NCBI RefSeq assembly: GCF_003590835.1
Contig: NZ_QYUQ01000002.1
Location: 3,038,001 to 3,102,000 of the forward strand
Direction: 5' to 3'
Length of the DNA stretch: 64,000 nucleotides
Source of the DNA: Noviherbaspirillum sedimenti
Lineage (GTDB): Bacteria; Pseudomonadota; Gammaproteobacteria; Burkholderiales; Burkholderiaceae_D
The position numbers were made by a program, and so were the translations under genes. Position 1 is the first letter of the stretch. Every line of letters starts with the position of its first letter. Shown here piece by piece: positions 25,805-34,691 of this stretch. Under the pieces are notes generated by a model, which saw only the letters and a list, made by a program, of their open reading frames with translations, did no database searches and was not told where the DNA came from.

Positions 25805-27901
25805 TTATCGCTGCTGCTCCAGCAGGCTGGCGATATCCGCCTTCCTGAACCCCGGCCCTGACACTTCGGCAATATGATCAAGCTCCGCCAGCAGCTCATT
25901 GCGGCTGCGGCGACCGGCCCAGAACAGCGGCCCGCCCTCGTGCCGCGGAAAGCCGTAACCGTTCACCAGGACCAGGTCGATGTCGGCAGCGCGCTCTGCA
26001 ATCCCTTCCTGCAGGATCAGCGCCGCCTCGTTGATCATCGTCACCAGAGCGCGACGCTGGATCTCTGCGGCATCGAATGCCCGGCGGGGAATGCCCTTTG
26101 CCTGCGATGCGGCCTCGACCAGCGCCCGCACCTCGGGATCGGTTTCGCCCCTGCGCGCGCCCGGTGGATAGCGGTACCAGCCCGCGCCCGTCTTTTGGCC
26201 GAAACGTCCCTGTTCGCAAAGACGGTCGGCAATTTCGACGTAGCGCTCGCGCGGGTCGCGGCTTGCCGCCAGGCGCAGGCGTGTGCGCCAGGCGATGTCG
26301 AGGCCTGACATGTCGCCAACCGCAAACGGTCCCATGGCAAAACCGAATTGTTCGAGTGCCGCATCAACCTGTTCCGGGTAAGCGCCCTCTTCCAGCATGA
26401 ATTCGCACTGGCGGCGGTATGCCGCGTAAATGCGGTTGCCGATGAAGCCCTCGCCGACACGGGCGACCACGGCAAGCTTGCGGATCTTTTTTGCCACCGC
26501 CAGCGCGGTGGCGAGGGTATGGGCGCTGGTCGCTGCGCCGCGCACCACCTCCAGCAGGCGCATCACCTGTGCCGGACTAAAGAAATGCAGCCCCACCACA
26601 TCCGCCGCACGGCCGGTGGCAGCTGCCAGGCGGTCAAGGTCGAGGTAGGATGTATTGGACGCGAGGATCGCGCCAGGCCGCAGAATCGCATCGAGGCGCT
26701 GGAACACTTCAGTCTTGACCGCCAGGTCCTCGAATACCGCTTCGACCACCAGGTCGGCATCGGCCAGGCTGGCGAACTCGATACTGCCGGCAATCCGTTC
26801 CAGGCAGGTGCGCGCCAGTCCCGCGTCGAGGCGGCCGGTCTTCACCGAACGTTCGTAGGTTTCCTGCAGGCGCTGCATGCCGCGTTGCAGGGCCTGCGCA
26901 TCCTGTTCGATCAAGGTCACCATGTAGCCGGCGTCGGCAAAGCAGATGGCGATGCCGGTGCCCATGGTGCCGGCGCCGACAATCCCGACCCTGGTGATGT
27001 CGGCGGCCACGGCGCCTTCCAGGCCGGCCACCTTCGCCGCTTCGCGTTCCGCGAAAAAGAGATGGCGCAGGGCCGCGGCTTCGTCGCTCATGCGCAGCTG
27101 CTGAAATGCCTCGCGCTCTCTGGCGAGCGCCTCCGCAAATGGCAACACCGCTGCCGACTTGATCGCTTCGATCGCCTTGACGACCTGGGGCCGGCCACGC
27201 CCGGCGCGCAGGGCTTCGCGCTCGGCCTGGTCGATGCGCTCAGGCTCCTCGGGCGGCAGCGCCGCCTCGCTGAGGCGGCGCTTGCGTGAAGCTGCGCCCA
27301 GTGCGCGGGCATACGCCAGCGCGCCGGTCCGCAGATCGCCTTCGATGACTGCATCCACCAGGCCCAGGCTGACGGCCTCTGCCGCCTTGATTCTGCGTCC
27401 TGAGCAAATGATCTCGATCGCCGCCGCCACTCCTACCAGGCGCGGAGTGCGCTGGGTGCCGCCGGCGCCGGGAATCATGCCCAGCGTTACCTCCGGCAAG
27501 CCCACCACCGCATCCGGCAGCATTACGCGGGCGTCGCACGCCAGCGCCAGCTCGAAGCCGCCGCCGAGCGCGGCGCCATGGATTGCCGCCACCACCGGCT
27601 TGGGACAAGCCTCAATGGCAGCGAGCACCAGCGGCAGTTGCGGCTCTTCGAGCGGCTTGCCGAACTCGCGGATATCCGAGCCGGCGACGAAGGTGGAACC
27701 CGCGCCGATCAGGACCGCGGCCTTGATGGCGTCTTCGGCTGCCACCATGTAGATGGCGTCAAGGAGCCCGCACCGCACTTCGCGCGAGCCGGCATTGACG
27801 GGAGGATTGTCAATGATGATGGCGGCAATCTCGCCGTGCCGCTCGAGGCGCACGCGCGAACGGGCAAGGGCTTCGGATAAGGGGTTCAAGACGGCAACCA
27901 T
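25805..27901 (-). CDS. Bifunctional enoyl-CoA hydratase / 3-hydroxyacyl-CoA dehydrogenase
   Basis: 698 residues from the ATG at 27901, which overlaps the preceding hydrolase stop by one base (TAATG); the longer frame is noise. The N-terminal crotonase domain (about 15-190) has GSTFVAGSDIREFG and HGAALGGGFELALACDARVM with the oxyanion glycines and LGMIPGAGGTQRTPR. The NAD domain starts near residue 300 (VGIVGAGTMGTGIAICFADA) and the C-terminal domain has FFSPAQVMRLLEVVRG and VGEGFIGNRIYAAY, the family substrate region. It catalyses hydration and oxidation in one chain, as FadB/FadJ do, but with a divergent hydratase. It probably acts after the acyl-CoA dehydrogenase in this operon. Confidence 0.9.
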   Translation of the reverse strand: MVAVLNPLSEALARSRVRLERHGEIAAIIIDNPPVNAGSREVRCGLLDAIYMVAAEDAIKAAVLIGAGSTFVAGSDIREFGKPLEEPQLPLVLAAIEACPKPVVAAIHGAALGGGFELALACDARVMLPDAVVGLPEVTLGMIPGAGGTQRTPRLVGVAAAIEIICSGRRIKAAEAVSLGLVDAVIEGDLRTGALAYARALGAASRKRRLSEAALPPEEPERIDQAEREALRAGRGRPQVVKAIEAIKSAAVLPFAEALAREREAFQQLRMSDEAAALRHLFFAEREAAKVAGLEGAVAADITRVGIVGAGTMGTGIAICFADAGYMVTLIEQDAQALQRGMQRLQETYERSVKTGRLDAGLARTCLERIAGSIEFASLADADLVVEAVFEDLAVKTEVFQRLDAILRPGAILASNTSYLDLDRLAAATGRAADVVGLHFFSPAQVMRLLEVVRGAATSAHTLATALAVAKKIRKLAVVARVGEGFIGNRIYAAYRRQCEFMLEEGAYPEQVDAALEQFGFAMGPFAVGDMSGLDIAWRTRLRLAASRDPRERYVEIADRLCEQGRFGQKTGAGWYRYPPGARRGETDPEVRALVEAASQAKGIPRRAFDAAEIQRRALVTMINEAALILQEGIAERAADIDLVLVNGYGFPRHEGGPLFWAGRRSRNELLAELDHIAEVSGPGFRKADIASLLEQQR

Positions 27902-28773
27902 TAGTTCGCCTTCTGGCCGGCTGCGCCGGACGCGAGAATGTTGTCGAGAACCGGGCGCAGATACCTCAAGAAAGTTTCCGGGTCTTCGCTCATCGGGAAA
28001 TGACCGAGGCCTTTCATGATGGTCGCATCCGCGCCCTTGATGCGCGACACCAGATCCATCGTGTCTTCCGGCGTGCAAGAATAGTCATACTCGCCAGTCA
28101 GCAGATACAGCGGGCAGCGGCTGGTATCGATTTCGGCCACCCGGCCGCGGATATCGCCGTCCTGCTTGTAGAAATACAGGTCGCCCTTGAAGATGCCTGG
28201 GCCGCCTTGCATGTAGTGCCACAGCGTTTCCCAGCGCTCGGCCTCCGGGCTCAGCGGTCCTACCAGGCCGGAGACTACCGCCGCGCTGACTTCGCCATGC
28301 ACGTCCGGGCGGTGCAGCCAGGTGACGTCATAGTAAGGATCGACATGCGCGCCGGATTGCAGGCCGATAATGGCGCGGAAGCGCTCGGGATGCTCCAGCG
28401 CCAGCTGCAGCACGATGCGCCCGCCGATCGAGCAGCCCATTGCCACCGGGCTGTCCAGCGCCATCGCATCGACCACGCCCATGATGATATCGGTGTAGTC
28501 GCGCGAAGTCAGGCGGTAGTCTGCATTCTGCCAGCCGGCCGGCGGCGACGACTTGCCATGCCAGGGCAAGTCAAAGGCAATGACGCGAAAACGCTTCAGG
28601 ATTTCCGGGTCGTTCAGGAGTGCGCGGTACTGACGCGTGTCGGAACCGGCCGTATGCAGGCACAGGAGCGGAATGCCCTGCCCGGCTTCCTCGACATACA
28701 GGCGGTGCGGCTTGCCCAGCAGTTCGAGGTGCAGATAGCGGCCCACTATGGGTTCGAAGTAGCTTTTCATCAT
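27901..28773 (-). CDS. Alpha/beta-fold hydrolase
   Basis: 290 residues. The nucleophile elbow is GCSIGGR (Ser in G-C-S-I-G), the acid is probably Asp in TGEYDYSC, and the His is in GLGHFPMSEDP. AFDLPWHGKSSPP is the oxyanion-side loop. The family includes enol-lactonases, esterases and C-C bond hydrolases. It overlaps the small SCP2-like gene by four bases (ATGA) upstream and the two-domain hydratase/dehydrogenase by one base downstream, so it is tightly coupled in the operon. It might be a thioesterase or esterase acting on an intermediate; the sequence does not decide. Confidence 0.82.
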   Translation of the reverse strand: MMKSYFEPIVGRYLHLELLGKPHRLYVEEAGQGIPLLCLHTAGSDTRQYRALLNDPEILKRFRVIAFDLPWHGKSSPPAGWQNADYRLTSRDYTDIIMGVVDAMALDSPVAMGCSIGGRIVLQLALEHPERFRAIIGLQSGAHVDPYYDVTWLHRPDVHGEVSAAVVSGLVGPLSPEAERWETLWHYMQGGPGIFKGDLYFYKQDGDIRGRVAEIDTSRCPLYLLTGEYDYSCTPEDTMDLVSRIKGADATIMKGLGHFPMSEDPETFLRYLRPVLDNILASGAAGQKAN

Positions 28774-29132
28774 TTGTTTCCACCTGTGCGGAGCGCGGCC
28801 ATCACGCCCTTGAAATAGAAGAGATTGGCCATGAACGGGTGCAGGTTCCCCTCAACCTTCAGCGCGCGGCGCTTGATCAAGGCGAACAGGTCGTTCGATC
28901 CGGGCGGCGGCACCGGCAGCCAGAATTGCTCCCACTCTTCACGCGATGCGCGCAACGCAAAGCTCCAGCTCGGCATCACGAAGGGCCCGCGCGTCACCGA
29001 GGCAATGCGCCCTTCCGTCACCTTGATCAGGTATGCGGTCTCCCCCACTTCCACCATAAAGCTCGTATCGATGAAACGGCCTTTCCAGACCAGTCGTTCA
29101 TCGGCATTCACAAGTTGCGCCAAATTTTCCAT
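28770..29132 (-). CDS. Small protein of about 120 residues, possibly SCP2-like
   Basis: 120 residues from the ATG at 29132, with AAGGAAGA upstream. The longer in-frame extension to 29255 is Arg/Gly-rich noise antisense to nothing known. The composition and pattern (VWKGRFIDTSFMVEVGETAY, VTRGPFVMPSWSFALRASRE, NLHPFMANLFYFKGV) look like a single SCP2 sterol-carrier-type domain: beta strands carrying a ligand tunnel, then the C-terminal helix. I do not recognise a named family with certainty. Position between the CoA-ligase gene and the hydrolase gene (17 bp and an ATGA overlap) suggests binding of an acyl or hydrophobic intermediate. Confidence 0.6.
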   Translation of the reverse strand: MENLAQLVNADERLVWKGRFIDTSFMVEVGETAYLIKVTEGRIASVTRGPFVMPSWSFALRASREEWEQFWLPVPPPGSNDLFALIKRRALKVEGNLHPFMANLFYFKGVMAALRTGGNK

Positions 29133-29149
29133 ATGCAGTCTTCCTTGAA

Positions 29150-31246
29150 TTAAGCCAGCCTGACCAGCGCGTCCACGGCGACCACGCCCTGGCCGGCGCG
29201 GCGTACCAGCAACGGATTGATTTCCGCTTCGGCCACCACCAGATCTTCGGTACACGCCAGCTGCGACAGCGCGACGATGGCTTGCGCCACAGCGTCGAGA
29301 TCGCCGGCTGGCTTGCCGCGGTAGCCGGCGAGCGCTTCCAGCGCCTTGACTTCCGCAATCATGTCCTTTGCCGTAGCCAGGTCGACCGGCGCCAGCCGCA
29401 GGCTGCGGTCGCGATAGATTTCGGTCAACACGCCGCCGGCGGCCAGCATGACGACAGGCCCCACCTGCGCATCGAGCCGGTAGCCGATCAGCACTTCGCC
29501 AATGCTCTCCACCATGGGCTGGGCGATGACTTTCTCGACCACCGTGCCCGGACGCCGGCGAGTGACGTTGTCCCTGATTTCGGCAACGGCGCGCATCAGG
29601 CCTTCTGCGTCGCGCACGCCCAGCACCACCCCGCCAACATCGGTTTTGTGGGCAATCTCGGCAGACAACACTTTGGCAACCACCGGATAGGAAACCGGCA
29701 GATCGGGCAGCACAGCGGCATTAGCGTCGATTGCAATCGCCGGCGCATGGGGCACGCCCAGACGGTCGAGCACGCCGTAAGCTTCCAGTTCATCCAGCAT
29801 GCGGCCGTCGCCGGCCACCCGACCCGCATGCAGCGCCGCAGCCTTGGGCACGCGGCGCGAGAATGCGGAAGCGATGGCGTCGGCGCAGGCTTCCGGGGTG
29901 CGGAAATTCGCCACGCCCGCAGCCGTCAGGAGCGCCAGGGCCTCCTGCGCCTCCGGCACGACAAACGCCGCCAGCGGCTTGGCCGAGCTGGCGCTGTCGA
30001 TCACAGGCCGCACAGCAAGGTTCGGGTGGTAACGGGCGGACGAACCGGCCACCGCGACCACGAGATCGAATTCCGGGGCCGACAGCAACACGTCGAGCGC
30101 GCCTTTCATGACTTCATAGCGGGTGCCGGCCAGCGTCAGGTCGACGATGCGCCCTGGCGAGACCTTGACGCCGGCGGCCGCCAGCCGGGCGAAAGTTTCG
30201 GGAGACGGCTCCTGCACATCGACATTGCGCACGCCCAGCTGGTCCACCACCATGGCAGCGCCACCGCCTGTCGTGGTGACCACGCCGACGCGAGGGCGGC
30301 CGCCATGGGCGGACGCCAGAGGGGTTTTGCGCAACAAGGGCAAGCCCTCGATCAGTGCTTCCAGCGTCTCGACGCGGGCGATGCCGCAATCCCGCAGGAA
30401 GGTATCGGCGACATCGTCTTCGCCGGCCAGCGCGCCTGTATGCGAGACCGCAAGTTCCGCGGCGGCGGAAGAGCGGCCGAGTTTGTAGGCGATCACCGGC
30501 TTGCCCCGGGCGGCGGCGCCCAGCGCGAATGCGCGCAGATCTTCGCCCTTGCGGATGGTTTCCAGGAACAGCATGTAGCCATCGATATTCGGGTCGTCCA
30601 GCGTGGCGGCGCAAATCTCGCCAATGCCGAGGTCCGCTTCATTGCCGACCGAGACCAGTCCGGCAAAACCGACACCGCGGGCGATGCCGCGCGACACTAG
30701 TGCGCCGATCATGCTGCCGCTGTGCGAGGCGACAAAGATTTTTCCCTTTGGCAGGCCTGGCTCGGCAAAGGCAGCGTTCGCCGTCAGCACCAGTTGCTGG
30801 TGGAGATTGACCACGCCCAGGCTGCTGGGCCCGAGGATGCGCATGCCGCTACGTGCGCTGATATCGCGCAGGCGCTGCTCGCGCTCGGCGCCCTCATGCC
30901 CGGCTTCCGAAAAGCCGCTGGCAAGGATCGTCACTACCTTGACGCCGCGCGCGGCGCATTCCTCAACCGCAGCCATCACGCCTTCGGTAGGGACCAGGAT
31001 ATAGGCATGGTCCGGCGCTTCCGGCAGGGATGCGACCGATGGCCACGCGCGCTCGCCCTGGACGATTTCACGATTCGGATTGATCGGATAGATCGTGCCC
31101 TTGAAGCCGGCGCTGCGCAGGAAATGCAGTGGACGACCGGCAGTCTTGGCCGCATCATCGGAGGCGCCGACCAGGGCGAGGCTGCCCGGTTCCAGCAAGG
31201 CACGACGCAGCGCCTCGGGTGTCAATTGGTTCATTGCTTCAGTCAT
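29150..31246 (-). CDS. NDP-forming acyl-CoA synthetase, fused alpha-beta
   Basis: About 698 residues from the ATG at 31246, one base after the acyl-CoA dehydrogenase stop; an alternative ATG at 31234 is possible. Order of domains: CoA-binding Rossmann domain (LALVGASDDAAKTAGRPLHF), a succinyl-CoA-ligase-like domain (ASHSGSMIGALVSRG and the phospho-His candidate in AVSHTGALAGEDD), and a C-terminal ATP-grasp domain (YPVVAKVLSAEIAHKTDVGG, EINPLLVRRAGQGVVAVDAL). It makes an acyl-CoA from the free acid, ATP (or GTP) and CoA, forming NDP and phosphate. In this operon it should activate the imported acid for the dehydrogenase. Confidence 0.9.
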   Translation of the reverse strand: MTEAMNQLTPEALRRALLEPGSLALVGASDDAAKTAGRPLHFLRSAGFKGTIYPINPNREIVQGERAWPSVASLPEAPDHAYILVPTEGVMAAVEECAARGVKVVTILASGFSEAGHEGAEREQRLRDISARSGMRILGPSSLGVVNLHQQLVLTANAAFAEPGLPKGKIFVASHSGSMIGALVSRGIARGVGFAGLVSVGNEADLGIGEICAATLDDPNIDGYMLFLETIRKGEDLRAFALGAAARGKPVIAYKLGRSSAAAELAVSHTGALAGEDDVADTFLRDCGIARVETLEALIEGLPLLRKTPLASAHGGRPRVGVVTTTGGGAAMVVDQLGVRNVDVQEPSPETFARLAAAGVKVSPGRIVDLTLAGTRYEVMKGALDVLLSAPEFDLVVAVAGSSARYHPNLAVRPVIDSASSAKPLAAFVVPEAQEALALLTAAGVANFRTPEACADAIASAFSRRVPKAAALHAGRVAGDGRMLDELEAYGVLDRLGVPHAPAIAIDANAAVLPDLPVSYPVVAKVLSAEIAHKTDVGGVVLGVRDAEGLMRAVAEIRDNVTRRRPGTVVEKVIAQPMVESIGEVLIGYRLDAQVGPVVMLAAGGVLTEIYRDRSLRLAPVDLATAKDMIAEVKALEALAGYRGKPAGDLDAVAQAIVALSQLACTEDLVVAEAEINPLLVRRAGQGVVAVDALVRLA

Positions 31247-31247
31247 T

Positions 31248-32393
31248 CTATTTGCGCTGGTCGAAACGTTGGCCAAACACTTCTTCAGCGATACGGTTCT
31301 TCAGGATTTCGATGGAGCCGCCGGCAATCATCCAGCCGCGCGTGCGGCGCACGCAGTATTCGACCAGCGATTCCTGGCTGTAGCCCATGCCGCCCATGAC
31401 TTGCAGCGCTTCATTGGCAACTTCGAAGCCGGTGGTGTTTGCATGGAGCTTGGCGACCGCGGTATCATAGGCGGAGGGTGCTCCCTTGTCGGCATTCACG
31501 GCGGCACGGTAGAGCAGCAACTGGGCGGCGTCGAGCTTGACCGCCATGTCAGCGAATTTCCACTGCAATCCCTGGAACTCGCACAGCTTGCGGCCGAACT
31601 GTTCGCGGATCAGCGCATGCTCGCGCGCTTCATTGTAGGCGTAGCGGCCCAGAGCCAGCGCGCGCGAAGCGTTGCCGATGCGCTCGACGTTAAAGCCGGA
31701 AATCTGCTTCTTGAAGCCGCCCGGGCCGAGGAGGATGTTTTCCGCGGGAATGCGGCAATCCTCAAAATACAGTTGGCACCACTGTTCACCGCTCATGAAC
31801 GCCGAGGGCTGACCAATCGTGAAACCGGGCGTGCCGCGTTCGACCAGCACCGAACCGATATTGCCGACGCCCGGACCATAACGCAGGTAGATCAGGAAAA
31901 GGTCGGCATCCGGACTATGGGTAGAAAAGATCTTCGTGCCGTTGATGACATAGTCATTACCGTCCTGGCGCGCCGACGTGCGCAAGTCCGTCACGGCGGA
32001 GCCCGCATCCGGTTCGGTCATGCCCAGAGACATCAACTTCTTTCCTGCCAATAAATCCGGCAGAAAACGGGCTTTTTGCTCCGCATTCGCATACATGGCA
32101 AACGTACGGATCGGACCGAAATTGCCGGCCTGAACCACGTCGGCACTTTTCGGGCATACCAGCGCCAATTCCTGGATGGCGATCACGGCATCCATAAGGG
32201 AGCCGCCCTGGCCCCCGTCTGCTTCGGGGATGGTAATCCCAAGCAAACCCATCTCGGACAGCTTGGCGGCGATTTCCCATGGATAGCCATGGGAATGGGC
32301 GCGCTCGACAGCGCCTGCGGCTAATTCAGATTTTGCGAAACGGCGCACTGTATCGGCAAATGCCCGCTGTTCTTCGTTGAGGTCAAATTCCAT
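31248..32393 (-). CDS. Acyl-CoA dehydrogenase
   Basis: 381 residues of a standard FAD-dependent acyl-CoA dehydrogenase. SLGMTEPDAGSAVTDLRTSA is the FAD/substrate segment, FSTHSPDADLFLIYLRYGPG and GNIGSVLVERGTPGFTIGQP the central beta domain, and LQWKFADMAVKLDAAQLLLY with QVMGGMGYSQESLVEYCVRR the C-terminal helical domain. The YSQESLVEYCVRRTRGW region is where many members carry the base; the exact Glu is not assigned. It introduces the 2,3-double bond and gives electrons to EtfAB. It is the first gene of the leftward operon. Confidence 0.93.
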   Translation of the reverse strand: MEFDLNEEQRAFADTVRRFAKSELAAGAVERAHSHGYPWEIAAKLSEMGLLGITIPEADGGQGGSLMDAVIAIQELALVCPKSADVVQAGNFGPIRTFAMYANAEQKARFLPDLLAGKKLMSLGMTEPDAGSAVTDLRTSARQDGNDYVINGTKIFSTHSPDADLFLIYLRYGPGVGNIGSVLVERGTPGFTIGQPSAFMSGEQWCQLYFEDCRIPAENILLGPGGFKKQISGFNVERIGNASRALALGRYAYNEAREHALIREQFGRKLCEFQGLQWKFADMAVKLDAAQLLLYRAAVNADKGAPSAYDTAVAKLHANTTGFEVANEALQVMGGMGYSQESLVEYCVRRTRGWMIAGGSIEILKNRIAEEVFGQRFDQRK

Positions 32394-32532
32394 GACATCC
32401 CTTGTTTAACTGTGCCACTACTACCGGTTGGAGGATGTCCGGATTATTCCACTGCAGGCAAACCCGCGCCATTTCGCATTTGGAATGGCGGCATGAGTTT
32501 ATGGAATGCCGGCCAGGCCGGCATTATTTTGA

Positions 32533-33591
32533 TTATTCGTTAAGCAAATGCAAAAAGCGGTCGAGGATATGAAAGTGGTCTTCAAAGAATTCCTCTTCCA
32601 TGCCGGCCAGTTGCACAATCGGCAGCCAGCGCGCCTGGGCGGCATCGTCGGCCGCCTCCACCGCAGGCAGCTCACCGCCCCCCAGGATGAAGAAGTGCGC
32701 ATGGGTGATGGTGCGCCCGCGCTGACTGCGGTCCGGATGATCGAACACCTTCACCTCGCGCAGCGCCGCCTGCAGAATCGGTGCGGCCACCGCCAGGCGG
32801 GTTTCTTCGGCCAGTTCGCGCAAGGCGCTTTGCAGGAGGCGCTCGCGCGGCTCGACAAAGCCGCCGGGCAACGCCCATTGCCCCTTGCCGAGAAAACCGC
32901 CGCGGCGGATCAGCAACACGTGGCCGATGGCAGTGACGACGGCGTCCACCGTGGAAAAAATCGGCGGATAAGGCGCCACGCTCCAGGCCGCTTTATACTG
33001 CGCCACCTGCAGGTATTCCTCTGCCAGCGCGCCATATTCGGCTGAAGCCAGCCACGCCTGCAGTGCCTGCCACACCGCGGGCGGCACCAGGCTTTCCAGC
33101 GCGGCGAGCGCCTTTGCGGCACTGCCGGCTTCGAACAGGATGCGGCGTATCGCAGTGGCGTCAATGCCGCCGGCGTTTTCCGCAGCAATCAATTGCCATT
33201 GCGGGAAATGGCTCAGGTAATAACTGGAGTCATCCTTGAAGTGCCCGACCAGGGCAATCCGTGCGCCTGGCCCGGCATGCGCGTCCACGTCCCGGCGCAG
33301 CGCCGCCGACCAACGCCCGTCGTCATAATAATCACGCAAGGGGATGAATTCGACGCGGGCGCGTTCCGGCGCCGACAGACTGGCGGCGATCATCGCCGCA
33401 CGCTCGCGCCAGTTGAACGGATTCCTGGCACTCCTGGCATGCCACGACGAGCCCAGCACAACCGCCACCCTCGGCGCGGTGTCGAGCGCCCGCCGCAGCA
33501 ATGCGGCATGGCCGTTGTGAAAAGGCTGGAAGCGGCCGATCAGGACGGCAAGATCGGCAGTAGCATCGACAGCGCGGATATATTGCGTCAT
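32533..33591 (-). CDS. nadM: Bifunctional NMN adenylyltransferase / Nudix hydrolase
   Basis: 352 residues in two parts. The N-terminal nucleotidyltransferase (about 1-180) has the GRFQPFHNGHAALLRRALD motif of the HxGH family. The C-terminal Nudix domain (about 205-350) has a full Nudix box, GGFVEPRERLLQSALRELAEE, followed by T-R-L. The same fusion occurs in cyanobacteria and other bacteria, where it makes NAD from NMN and hydrolyses ADP-ribose. The first 19 codons and the sequence upstream are repeated at 42.7 kb as a broken copy, next to a glycosyltransferase gene that was probably its original neighbour. Confidence 0.9.
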   Translation of the reverse strand: MTQYIRAVDATADLAVLIGRFQPFHNGHAALLRRALDTAPRVAVVLGSSWHARSARNPFNWRERAAMIAASLSAPERARVEFIPLRDYYDDGRWSAALRRDVDAHAGPGARIALVGHFKDDSSYYLSHFPQWQLIAAENAGGIDATAIRRILFEAGSAAKALAALESLVPPAVWQALQAWLASAEYGALAEEYLQVAQYKAAWSVAPYPPIFSTVDAVVTAIGHVLLIRRGGFLGKGQWALPGGFVEPRERLLQSALRELAEETRLAVAAPILQAALREVKVFDHPDRSQRGRTITHAHFFILGGGELPAVEAADDAAQARWLPIVQLAGMEEEFFEDHFHILDRFLHLLNE

Positions 33592-33778
33592 GGTTCCTGG
33601 TTCGGGTTGGTTTTTCGGGCAACTGTGAGGATACCTGCAACCACACAGGATGGCGAGGACGCCGGCTGGAAGTGGGTTCCTTGCTGCTGATGAATTGCAG
33701 TCCCGAGAAGTTACTGGTATCCCATCAGCGTGCAGACAATCATGCTGTCAGCACCGGCTCCAGAACCAGGCGCCCCGC
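33535..33778. repeat. Left 244-bp direct repeat flanking the 8.9-kb island
   Basis: This block matches 42704-42947 on the same strand with no gaps; by my own alignment there are 22 mismatches, about 91% identity. It spans the first 19 codons of the intact nadM, its upstream region and the last codons of a glycosyltransferase gene (GRLVLEPVLTA then stop, on the reverse strand). Homology resumes at 33779-33820, which matches about 43068-43110, so this copy has lost about 120 bp inside the glycosyltransferase fragment. Confidence 0.9.
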
Positions 33779-33820
33779 CATGCTCTAGCAAAAAGTCGGC
33801 ATTGTGCCCAGCCGGGATAT
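33735..33820 (-). pseudogene. Remnant of the glycosyltransferase gene 3' end
   Basis: On the reverse strand the piece reads NADFLLEHGG, then, in another frame after an internal deletion of about 120 bp, GRLVLEPVLTA and a stop. The intact gene at 42909-44033 has NADFLLEQGV and GRLVLEPVLAA at the equivalent places. It is a degraded copy left of the island, immediately before the tetR gene (stop at 33842). Confidence 0.82.
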
Positions 33821-33841
33821 GAAGGGGGCGGCGCAGAAGAG

Positions 33842-34435
33842 TCAGACGCCGGCCACAGAAGCAAGCACTATCTCGTTGAAAATATCGGCGATGGCTTCCG
33901 GGCCTTGTGCTCCATCCGGCTTCATCCACAGGTAAGTATAGAAAAACATGCCCAATAGTCCTTTGAGGCGAATCGGGTTATAGGGACGGAAAATCCCCTT
34001 TTTCTCCCCGTCGATTAATACCTGGCGCCAAATATGCTCGTATTCCCCGTGGAGCATTAGCACTTCATTTCTCCGCTCGCCAGTTAACGAATAAATTTCT
34101 CGAAAGCAAACAGTTAATTCCGCTTGATGATCTGCAATGGTTGTCATCAAGTGCTTGCCAAGTAGTTGGAGCCTGAGCTTGGGATCGGCTTCAGTCTTCA
34201 AAATGTGGTTACCGTGTTCCACAAGGCTACTGATGTAATGACGACTAATGTCGTACAGCACGTCTTCCTTGCTCTTAATGTGGTGATACAAGGTGCCGCG
34301 ACCCAGTTCTACGGCCTCACCCAGCTCAGTCATGCCTACGGCATGATATCCGCGTTCGGCGAAAAGCTTGGCGGCAATCTTCAAGATCCGTTGCCGTGGC
34401 GATAGGTCCGCATGTGATTTAAGTGACGTCTGCAT
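33842..34435 (-). CDS. TetR-family transcriptional regulator
   Basis: 197 residues. The N-terminal HTH (about 12-60) is RILKIAAKLFAERGYHAVGM, then TELGEAVELGRGTLYHHIKS, the classic TetR three-helix pattern ending in LYHH. The C-terminal domain (TetR_C, KstR-like MFFYTYLWMKPDG) should bind an acyl-CoA or a related small ligand. It is divergent from the acetoacetyl-CoA synthetase gene, and three palindromes lie in the gap between them. It probably represses the island's catabolic operon and itself. Confidence 0.93.
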   Translation of the reverse strand: MQTSLKSHADLSPRQRILKIAAKLFAERGYHAVGMTELGEAVELGRGTLYHHIKSKEDVLYDISRHYISSLVEHGNHILKTEADPKLRLQLLGKHLMTTIADHQAELTVCFREIYSLTGERRNEVLMLHGEYEHIWRQVLIDGEKKGIFRPYNPIRLKGLLGMFFYTYLWMKPDGAQGPEAIADIFNEIVLASVAGV

Positions 34436-34485
34436 TTTTTCCTCTCGAGTTCGTAGTCAGCGTCTTACTTAACAAGCAATCATAA

Positions 34486-34658
34486 AATCGACTGATCGGT
34501 ACAAATTATTTAAAGTATATAACTTTTTCTCCCTTTAGTGCAGGCCGTCAGAACTTGATTTCTGTCAAAAGACACCAATAAACCCAGCAAAATCACTTGA
34601 CGTACCCAATCGCAAAATCTAAAGTACCGACTGATCGGTACATATCGACCGATCGGTA
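34486..34658. promoter_or_regulatory. Three TetR operator palindromes in the divergent promoter region
   Basis: Three 16-bp near-palindromes of the form TACCGAYYGATCGGTA occur at 34486-34501 (AATCGACTGATCGGTA), 34625-34640 (TACCGACTGATCGGTA) and 34643-34658 (TATCGACCGATCGGTA). The second and third are 18 bp apart centre to centre, just upstream of the acetoacetyl-CoA synthetase gene; the first lies nearer tetR. The A/T-rich 34501-34620 stretch between them holds the likely promoters. Palindrome length and location match TetR/KstR-type operators, so control of both directions by the adjacent TetR protein is a good inference. Confidence 0.75.
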
Positions 34659-34691
34659 CAAATAAATTTATAGTCGGAATGGAGACCTCAA

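Noticed and set aside
29282..30700. Rightward frame of 472 codons over the NDP-forming ligase
   Set aside because: Antisense to a protein with clear CoA-binding and ATP-grasp motifs.
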